Shown piece by piece: positions 40,126 to 45,886 of a stretch of DNA of 64,000 nt. The DNA lies in NCBI RefSeq assembly GCF_916618755.1, contig NZ_CAKAKB010000003.1, positions 868,001 through 932,000 of the forward strand. Reading direction: 5' to 3'. The translations under genes and the position numbers were made by a program. The DNA comes from Actinotalea sp. Marseille-Q4924 (lineage in GTDB: Bacteria > Actinomycetota > Actinomycetes > Actinomycetales > Cellulomonadaceae). Every line of letters begins with the position of its first letter. The first letter of the stretch is position 1. The notes below the pieces were generated by a model, which had not been told where the DNA came from, did not search any database, and worked only from the letters and a program-made list of their open reading frames with translations.

Positions 40126-40674
40126 TCAGTCGTGGCTCGCCGGCTCCTCGGCGTCGCCCGCCGCGTGCCGCGCGACCACGAAGAGCAGGTCGGAGAGCCG
40201 GTTCAGGTAGCGCAGGACGAGGGGGCTCACCGCGTGGCCGGCCTCGTGCGCCCGGACGACGTTGCGCTCGGCGCGCCGCACGACCGTGCGGGCGTGGTCG
40301 ATCGCGGCCGACGACGGCGTCGCGCCCGGGACGATGAACACCGGGCGCAGGGGACGCTCGGTCACGAGCGTGTCGATGAGGCCCTCGACCCGCTCGACCA
40401 TCTCCTCCGTCACGCACGAGACGCCGGGCTTGAGCCGGTCCCGGTGAGCGGGGTTGGTCGCCAGGTCCGCAGCCGCCACGAACAGCTCGCGCTGCAGCTC
40501 CAGGAGGGCCGAGGAGAGCCGCTGGTCCTCGCACAGCGACCGGGCGACACCCATGACCGCCACCGCCTCGTCCACGTCGCCGTACGCGTCGACGAGCACG
40601 TCGGACTTCGGCACCCGGCTGCCCAGGAACAGCCCCGTGCTGCCGTCGTCGCCCGCCTTGGTGTAGATGCGCAC
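40126..40674 (-). CDS. pduO: Cob(I)alamin adenosyltransferase, PduO type
   Basis: The 182-residue protein matches PduO-type ATP:cob(I)alamin adenosyltransferase: TKAGDDGSTGLFLGSRVPKSD at the ATP-binding N-terminus, DAYGDVDEAVAVMGVAR, FIVPGATPSSAAIDHARTVVRRAER and the closing YLNRLSDLLFVVAR. It forms adenosylcobalamin from ATP and reduced corrinoid, the cofactor form needed by the class II reductase NrdJ encoded 5 kb away. GTG 40674 follows AGGAGGT at five bases. It is divergent from the cobalamin riboswitch operon, 69 bases from its -10. Confidence 0.93.
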   Translation of the reverse strand: MRIYTKAGDDGSTGLFLGSRVPKSDVLVDAYGDVDEAVAVMGVARSLCEDQRLSSALLELQRELFVAAADLATNPAHRDRLKPGVSCVTEEMVERVEGLIDTLVTERPLRPVFIVPGATPSSAAIDHARTVVRRAERNVVRAHEAGHAVSPLVLRYLNRLSDLLFVVARHAAGDAEEPASHD

Positions 40675-40742
40675 CGCTGACCTCCTTCGGCGTCGTCCCG
40701 GTGACGACGCGCCGGGCGCATCCTCGCAGGCTCCCGGGGCGG

Positions 40743-40748
40743 TAGCGT
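40743..40748 (+). promoter_or_regulatory. -10 element TAGCGT for the B12 riboswitch operon
   Basis: TAGCGT lies just upstream of the aptamer, so transcription would start near 40755 and the whole riboswitch would be in the leader. Confidence 0.5.
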
Positions 40749-40754
40749 GGGCGC

Positions 40755-40885
40755 GCCGGCCACTGGGCCGGCGCTCCATGCCCGCGAGCAGGGGAAGCCG
40801 GTCCGATGCCGGCGCTGACCCGCAACCGTAGGTCGGGACCCGTCCCGACGAGCCGGAACACCTGCCGCAGGCGAGAGGCTCCTAC
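40755..40885 (+). ncRNA. Cobalamin riboswitch (B12 element)
   Basis: The leader holds the aptamer hallmarks in order: GGGGAAGCCGGTCCGAT, CCGGCGCTGACCCGCAACCG and the B12 box GAGCCGGAACACCTGCC (40850-40866). These match the adenosylcobalamin riboswitch core. About 115 bases of expression platform follow to the first start codon, including a hairpin against the ribosome-binding site. The controlled operon encodes a transcobalamin-like protein and an ECF transporter, so B12 would repress its own uptake. Boundaries are approximate. Confidence 0.93.
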
Positions 40886-40966
40886 CGTCGAGGCATACGG
40901 GACGGAGCCCGGGTCGTCGCCGCGACCCCGGCCACCGTCGCGTGGCCCGGGCGGGCGCCGGTGCCG

Positions 40967-40981
40967 GGTCCGTCACGGACC
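40967..40981 (+). promoter_or_regulatory. Expression-platform hairpin before the operon's ribosome-binding site
   Basis: GGTCCG-TCA-CGGACC is a 6-base stem ending six bases before AGAAAGAGG, the Shine-Dalgarno of the first gene. It could be part of translational control by the riboswitch; alternative pairing with upstream GGG/CCC tracts is likely but was not computed. Confidence 0.4.
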
Positions 40982-40999
40982 GCTCAGAAAGAGGCACCC

Positions 41000-41794
41000 G
41001 TGCTCCCCACGTCACCCGCATCCCCGCTCGCCGCGCCGCCGGGCGGTCCCGTCCCCGCCCGTGGGCGCGTCGCCGCCCGTCGCCTCGGCGCGGTGGCGCT
41101 CGCCGCCGTCCTCGTGGCTCCCGGGGCGGCGCTCGTCGCCGTCCCCGCGGCGGCGGCAGCCGCCGCCCCTGAGGGCGCCTGCACCGACGCCCAGGGCGTC
41201 ACCGTCGTCGTCGACTCGACGGACCTCGGCGGCGGGATCGAGGTCGGCTGCGCCCCGGAGGGCGGCGTCACCGGCACCGAGGCCCTGGTCGCGGCGGGGT
41301 TCAGCGAGTCCCGCGACCCGAGCGGGTTCATCTGCGCCGTGGACGGCCTGCCGGACCCCTGCCCCACGGAGTTCACCGGCGACTACTGGTCCTACTGGTT
41401 CGCGGAGCCGGGCTCGGGCTCCTGGGAGTCGTACCAGGAGGGCTCCGACACCGCGGTGACGGCTCCGGGCGCCGTCGAGGGCTGGCGGTACGGGGACGGC
41501 GGCGCGGGTCCCGACGTCGCCCTGCCGATCGCGGCGCCGGCGCCCGACGCGGAGTCGGACGCGGCTGCGGACGGCACCGAGGAGAGCGAGGACGCCGCGG
41601 CCGGAAGCGCCGACGGCACAGAGGAGGCGTCGGCGGACGCCGCCGGCCCCGCGCTGCCGCTCGTCGTGGGCCTCGGGCTGCTCGCCGCGCTGGCCGTCGC
41701 CGCCGTCGTCGTCGCGCGCCGCCGCTCGGCGCCCGCCGCGGTCGCGGGCGCCTCCGACGACGACGCCGACCTCACCACCGCGCGCCCGTCCTGA
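41000..41794 (+). CDS. Membrane-anchored extracellular protein with transcobalamin-like (DUF4430) domain
   Basis: The 264-residue protein has a basic N-terminus and signal helix (LGAVALAAVLVAPGAALVAV, about 29-48, with AAA cleavage region). One domain follows (about 58-165) with Cys61, Cys84, Cys112 and Cys121, GFICAVDGLPDPC, GDYWSYWF, SWESYQEG and VEGWRYG, the DUF4430/transcobalamin C-domain pattern. After an acidic linker comes a C-terminal helix (ALPLVVGLGLLAALAVAAVVV) and basic tail. It is thus held outside the membrane. GTG 41000 follows AGAAAGAGG. It opens a cobalamin-riboswitch operon with an ECF transporter, so it probably captures B12 or a precursor; this is inference. Confidence 0.78.
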   Translation: MLPTSPASPLAAPPGGPVPARGRVAARRLGAVALAAVLVAPGAALVAVPAAAAAAAPEGACTDAQGVTVVVDSTDLGGGIEVGCAPEGGVTGTEALVAAGFSESRDPSGFICAVDGLPDPCPTEFTGDYWSYWFAEPGSGSWESYQEGSDTAVTAPGAVEGWRYGDGGAGPDVALPIAAPAPDAESDAAADGTEESEDAAAGSADGTEEASADAAGPALPLVVGLGLLAALAVAAVVVARRRSAPAAVAGASDDDADLTTARPS

Positions 41795-41805
41795 CGGCGG
41801 CGACG

Positions 41806-42927
41806 ATGCACCCCCTGGCGTGGTGGGCGTGGGCCCTCGGGCTCGTGGTCGCCGTCACGCGCACCACGAACCCCGTCGTCGTCGGCCTGCTCATGGCCGC
41901 CGCGACGCTCGTGGTGGTGGCGCGGCGGGAGGACGCCCCATGGGGGCGCGCCTTCCGCTGGTACCTCCTGCTGGGGGTGTGCATCGTCGTCGTCCGGGTG
42001 CTGTTCTACGTCGTCGTCGGCATCAAGACGCCCGGCGTGGTCCTGCTCGACCTGCCTCGCGTCCCGCTGCCCGAGTGGGCGGTCGCGGTGGAGCTCCTGG
42101 GGCCGGTCACCCTGACCGGGCTGCTGGTCGCCGTGTACGGGGGGCTGCGTCTCGCGGCGCTCGTCGTGTGCTTCGGCGCGGCCAACGCCCTCGCCAACCC
42201 GCGGCGGGCGCTGCGCAGCCTCCCGGCGGCCCTGCACCAGCTGAGCACCGCGGTGGTCATCGCGATGAGCGTCACGCCGCAGCTCGTGACCTCGGCCGCC
42301 CAGGTGCGCCGCGCGCAGCGTCTGCGCGGGAGCGCACCGCGGGGGCTGCGGTCGCTGCCCGCCGTCGCCCTGCCCGTCCTCACCGACGCCCTCGACCGGT
42401 CCGTGGCGCTGGCCGCGTCGATGGACTCCCGCGGCTACGCACGCGCCCTGCCCGGCACGTCGGACCGCCGCGTCGCCGCGCTGCTGCTCGGGGCGCTCGT
42501 CGCCGCGGTCCTCGGCACCTACGGACTGCTGGACGGGACGTCGCCGGCGTGGCTCGGGGTGCCGGTGCTGCTCGCCGGCGCGGCCGCCGCGGTGACCGGC
42601 GGTGCGCTGGCCGGGCGTCGCGTCCGCCGCACGCGCTACCGCCCCGACCGGTGGGACGCGCGCGCGTGGACCGTGGCGGGGTGCGGGGTCGTCGCCGGCG
42701 GGCTCCTCGTGGCCGTGACCGCCACGGACCCGGCCGCCCTCGACCCGTCGCTGAGCCCCCTCGGCTGGCCCGCCCTGCCGCCCGTCGCCCTCCTGGCCGT
42801 CCTGCTCGCCGCCGCGCCCGCGGTGCTGGCACCGGCACCGGCACGCCACGACGTCAGGCCTCCGGCTCCGTCCGGCGGCGCGCGCGTGGCCCGGGCGCCC
42901 GGCACCGGTCACGAGGTGGCCCGATGA
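41806..42927 (+). CDS. ecfT: ECF transporter transmembrane component EcfT (CbiQ family)
   Basis: This 373-residue membrane protein has five or more helices and the cytoplasmic AASMDSRGYAR motif (about 203-213), the Ala-Arg-Gly coupling element through which EcfT contacts the ATPases. A second candidate coupling segment is RRAQRLRGSAPRG. It is longer than typical EcfT (about 260) because of an added C-terminal region with three more helices and a Pro/Ala tail. ATG 41806 is 11 bases after the upstream stop, and the gene overlaps the ATPase gene by four bases. Riboswitch control points to cobalamin as the substrate. Confidence 0.87.
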   Translation: MHPLAWWAWALGLVVAVTRTTNPVVVGLLMAAATLVVVARREDAPWGRAFRWYLLLGVCIVVVRVLFYVVVGIKTPGVVLLDLPRVPLPEWAVAVELLGPVTLTGLLVAVYGGLRLAALVVCFGAANALANPRRALRSLPAALHQLSTAVVIAMSVTPQLVTSAAQVRRAQRLRGSAPRGLRSLPAVALPVLTDALDRSVALAASMDSRGYARALPGTSDRRVAALLLGALVAAVLGTYGLLDGTSPAWLGVPVLLAGAAAAVTGGALAGRRVRRTRYRPDRWDARAWTVAGCGVVAGGLLVAVTATDPAALDPSLSPLGWPALPPVALLAVLLAAAPAVLAPAPARHDVRPPAPSGGARVARAPGTGHEVAR

Positions 42928-44603
42928 TCCGCTTCTCCGACGTCACGGTGACCTACCCCGGTGCGCGCGCTGCCGCCCTGCGCGACGTGGACCTGCACGT
43001 CGGCGAGGGCGAGCTGTGCCTCGTCGTCGGGCCCACCGGCTCGGGCAAGTCCACGCTGCTCAAGGCGGCGTGCGGCCTGGTCCCGCACTTCACCGGCGGC
43101 CTGCTCGCCGGGGCCGTGGCGGTGGCGGGGCGCGACACCCGGACCCACCCGCCCCGGGACCTCGCGGACGTGGTCGGGGTCGTCCTGCAGAACCCCGCGG
43201 ACGGCTTCGTCACGGACAGCGTCGAGGAGGAGCTGGCCTACGGGATGGAGCAGCTCGGCCTGGCACCGACCGTCATGCGCAAGCGGGTCGAGGAGGTCGT
43301 GGACCTCATGGGCCTGGCGTCCCTGCGGCACCGACCCCTCGGCGACCTGTCCGGCGGGGAGCAGCAGCGCGTCGCGATCGGCGCGGTCCTGGCCGCGCAC
43401 CCGCGCGTGCTGGTCCTCGACGAGCCGACGTCCGCGCTGGACCCGGCCGCGGCCGAGGAGGTGCTCTCCGCGCTGACCCGGCTCGTGCACGACCTCGGCC
43501 TGACGGTCCTGCTCGCCGAGCACCGCCTGGAGCGGGTCGTGCAGTACGCCGACCGGGTCGTGCTGCTCGGCCCCGACGGGACGGTGAGGGACGGGGAGCC
43601 GGCGCACCTGCTGCGGGACAGCCCCGTCGCCCCCCCGATCGTCGAGCTCGGTCGGCTGGCGGGGTGGTCCCCCCTGCCGCTGAGCGTGCGGGACGCCCGA
43701 CGGCGCGCCGCACCCCTGCGGGACCGGCTCTCGGGGAGCCGCCACGCCCCGGCCGCCGGCCGGCACGCCGCCGCGACCGCCGCCGGCCCGGCGACTCCGG
43801 CACCGCTCCTCCTCGCCGCCGGCGTCCACGTGCGCCACGGCCGGGTGCACGCCGTGCGGGACGTCGACCTGCGCGTGCTTCCCGGCCAGACGCTCGCGCT
43901 CATGGGACGCAACGGGGCCGGGAAGTCCTCGCTGCTGTGGGCGTTGCACGGTGCCGGGCCCCGGAGCGGGGGGCGTGTGCTCGTCGGCGCCGACGGGCCG
44001 CGCGCCACCGACGGGTCGTCCACGCGGCACGCCGCCGACCCGGCGCGGCTGTCGCCCCGTGAGCTGCGCCATCGCATCGCGCTGGTCCCGCAGGACCCGC
44101 AGACGCTCCTCTACCTCCCGACGGTCGCCGCCGAGTGCGCCGCCGGTGACCGCCAGGCCGACGCCCCGGCAGGCACGACGGTCGCCCTGCTGGAGAGCCT
44201 CACCGGCCCCGTCCCGCCGGACACGCACCCCCGCGACCTCTCCGAGGGCCAGCGCCTCGGCCTCGTGCTGGCGGTGCAGCTGGCGGCGCGCCCCGCCGTG
44301 CTGCTCCTCGACGAGCCGACGCGGGGGCTGGACTACGCGGCCAAGCGACAGCTGCGCGACGCGCTCGCCGCCCACACCGCCGCCGGCGGTGCCGTCGTCC
44401 TGTCCAGCCACGACGTGGAGTTCGTCGCCGAGTGCGCGGACCGCGTCGCGGTGCTCGCCGACGGCGAGCTCGTGGCCGAGGGCTCCGCCCGCGAGGTGCT
44501 CGTGGCGTCGCCCACGTTCGCGCCGCAGGTGGCCCGCATCCTGCACCCGGCCGAGCTCCTCACCGTGCGGGACGTCGCCGCGGCGCTGGCGGCGACGGCG
44601 TGA
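42924..44603 (+). CDS. ecfA: ECF transporter ATPase, two fused nucleotide-binding domains
   Basis: The 559-residue protein joins two ABC ATPase domains, replacing separate EcfA1 and EcfA2. Domain 1 has GPTGSGKSTLLKAACG (about 35), Q-loop LQNPADGFV, LSGGEQQRVAIG and VLVLDEPTSALD. A low-complexity linker spans about 265-290. Domain 2 has GRNGAGKSSLLWAL (about 327), LVPQDPQTLLY, LSEGQRLGLVLAVQ and VLLLDEPTRGLDY. The second signature reads LSEGQ rather than LSGGQ, so the two composite ATP sites may be unequal. ATG 42924 overlaps ecfT and the stop overlaps the S-component start. Confidence 0.9.
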   Translation: MIRFSDVTVTYPGARAAALRDVDLHVGEGELCLVVGPTGSGKSTLLKAACGLVPHFTGGLLAGAVAVAGRDTRTHPPRDLADVVGVVLQNPADGFVTDSVEEELAYGMEQLGLAPTVMRKRVEEVVDLMGLASLRHRPLGDLSGGEQQRVAIGAVLAAHPRVLVLDEPTSALDPAAAEEVLSALTRLVHDLGLTVLLAEHRLERVVQYADRVVLLGPDGTVRDGEPAHLLRDSPVAPPIVELGRLAGWSPLPLSVRDARRRAAPLRDRLSGSRHAPAAGRHAAATAAGPATPAPLLLAAGVHVRHGRVHAVRDVDLRVLPGQTLALMGRNGAGKSSLLWALHGAGPRSGGRVLVGADGPRATDGSSTRHAADPARLSPRELRHRIALVPQDPQTLLYLPTVAAECAAGDRQADAPAGTTVALLESLTGPVPPDTHPRDLSEGQRLGLVLAVQLAARPAVLLLDEPTRGLDYAAKRQLRDALAAHTAAGGAVVLSSHDVEFVAECADRVAVLADGELVAEGSAREVLVASPTFAPQVARILHPAELLTVRDVAAALAATA

Positions 44604-45490
44604 CCGGCCCCGACCGGCGCCCCGGGCGGCCGGCGGCGGCCCCGGCGACGACGCGGCGCGCCGCGCCGCCCCCGGAACGGAGGGTCCGCGCCGCCGGACC
44701 GGCCGACCCCCGCGTCGTCCCGGTCCCGGCCCGCACGGCCGCGGCCCTGGTGGCGGCCTCGGCCGCGGGCCTCCTGGCCTTCGCGTGGCCGTTGCTCGTG
44801 ACCCCGGGGGCTCGCCTCGCCGACGGGACGCAGGCACCGCTCGTGCTGGCCCTCGTGGTCGTCGCCGTGCTCGCGGTCGTGCTCACGGCTCTCGCCGACG
44901 GCGGCCTGGACGCGAAGGGCGTCGCCGTCCTCGGGCTGCTCTCCGCCGTCGGGGCGGTCGTGCGGCCGTTGTCCGCCGGCACGGCCGGCGTCGAGCTCGT
45001 GTTCGTCGTCGTCGTGCTGGGCGCGCGCGTCCTGGGTCCGGGGTTCGGGTTCGCGCTGGGGTCGACGACGATCCTCACCTCCGCGCTGCTCACCGGCGGG
45101 GTCGGACCGTGGCTGCCCTTCCAGATGCTGGCGGCCTCGTGGGTCGGCCTGGGTGCGGGCCTGCTGCCGCGCGCGCTGCGCGGCCGGCTCGAGGTGCTCG
45201 TCGTCGCCGCGTACGGCGCCGTCGCGGCGCTCGCCTTCGGCCTCCTCATGAACCTGGCGTTCTGGCCGTTCCAGCTCGGTGGCGCGACCGCGCTGTCCTT
45301 CGTCGCGGGTGCGCCGGTCGCCGACAACCTGCAGCGCTTCCTGCTGTACACCGCCGCCACGTCCCTGGGGTGGGACGTGGGCCGGGCCGTCACCACGGTC
45401 GTCGGCGTCACGCTGCTGGGCCGTCCCCTGCTCGCCGCGCTGCGGCGGACGGCGGTGCGGGCGGCGTTCGCCGGCCCTCCCCCGCCCTGA
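44600..45490 (+). CDS. cbrT: ECF transporter substrate-binding (S) component, predicted cobalamin specificity
   Basis: This 296-residue membrane protein starts at GTG 44600, overlapping the ATPase stop as GTGA. A Pro/Arg/Ala-rich cytoplasmic N-terminus of about 45 residues precedes six or seven helices; phrases such as GPWLPFQMLAASWVGLGAGLLP and LLYTAATSLGWDVGRA match ECF S components (DUF6580/QueT-like fold group). Substrate is inferred from the cobalamin riboswitch and the neighbouring transcobalamin-like gene; cbrT is the name used for predicted actinobacterial B12 S components. It is the last gene of the riboswitch operon. Confidence 0.78.
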   Translation: MTGPDRRPGRPAAAPATTRRAAPPPERRVRAAGPADPRVVPVPARTAAALVAASAAGLLAFAWPLLVTPGARLADGTQAPLVLALVVVAVLAVVLTALADGGLDAKGVAVLGLLSAVGAVVRPLSAGTAGVELVFVVVVLGARVLGPGFGFALGSTTILTSALLTGGVGPWLPFQMLAASWVGLGAGLLPRALRGRLEVLVVAAYGAVAALAFGLLMNLAFWPFQLGGATALSFVAGAPVADNLQRFLLYTAATSLGWDVGRAVTTVVGVTLLGRPLLAALRRTAVRAAFAGPPPP

Positions 45491-45605
45491 CGCTCCCGGC
45501 GGACACCTTGCGGGGGCACCCGGCCACACCGACACGCCGCCCGCGCGCGACACGCCGGACGAGTTTCCGGACCGTCCACCGCGTCGTGCACATGGGCCGT
45601 CGTCC

Positions 45606-45648
45606 GTCCACAGTCCCGACCTGCGGCGACACGCGGACCTGTGGACAA
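45606..45648. promoter_or_regulatory. DnaA box within an inverted repeat upstream of nrdJ
   Basis: TGTGGACAA at 45640-45648 is the exact complement of the actinobacterial DnaA consensus TTGTCCACA. A second near-match CCGTCCACA (7 of 9) lies at 45604-45612 in opposite orientation, and GTCCACAG (45606-45613) pairs with CTGTGGAC (45639-45646). Both precede the NrdR boxes. No gene is seen in the 45491-45886 gap. Confidence 0.45.
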
Positions 45649-45652
45649 CCAC

Positions 45653-45698
45653 CACCACCTCTGGGGGTGAAAGGGAATGTCGGCACTACATCTTGTGG
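45653..45698 (+). promoter_or_regulatory. Tandem NrdR boxes upstream of nrdJ
   Basis: CACTACATCTTGTGG (45684-45698) resembles the NrdR box of Streptomyces nrd genes. A weaker copy CACCACCTCTGGGGG (45653-45667) agrees with it at 11 of 15 positions and lies exactly 31 bases away centre to centre, the three-turn spacing typical of NrdR site pairs. A TGTAAGTT extended -10 follows at 45708-45715, so bound NrdR would cover the -35 region. Confidence 0.6.
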
Positions 45699-45886
45699 TT
45701 GCACCGGTGTAAGTTGCTGCTCACGCGAGGAGCTCACGCCACCGCCCACGAGGCCCGCCGTCCGGACACCACCCGCGTCCGCGGCCAGGACCCGTGGAGC
45801 AGCGACGGTCGGCACGCGGCAGCAGTCGGACAACGGATCAGCACCAGACCACGGTCGTCATACGACCTGGCTCCCGGGAGGAACAC

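Noticed and set aside
40755-40885. Coding frame through the riboswitch region (plus strand from 40806)
   Set aside because: The stretch matches the cobalamin aptamer core base for base, and the apparent peptide is Arg/Pro-rich with no homology.
45653-45720. Second cobalamin riboswitch before nrdJ
   Set aside because: No B12 box or GGGAAG/CGCAACCG core is present; the region is explained by NrdR boxes, a DnaA box and a promoter.
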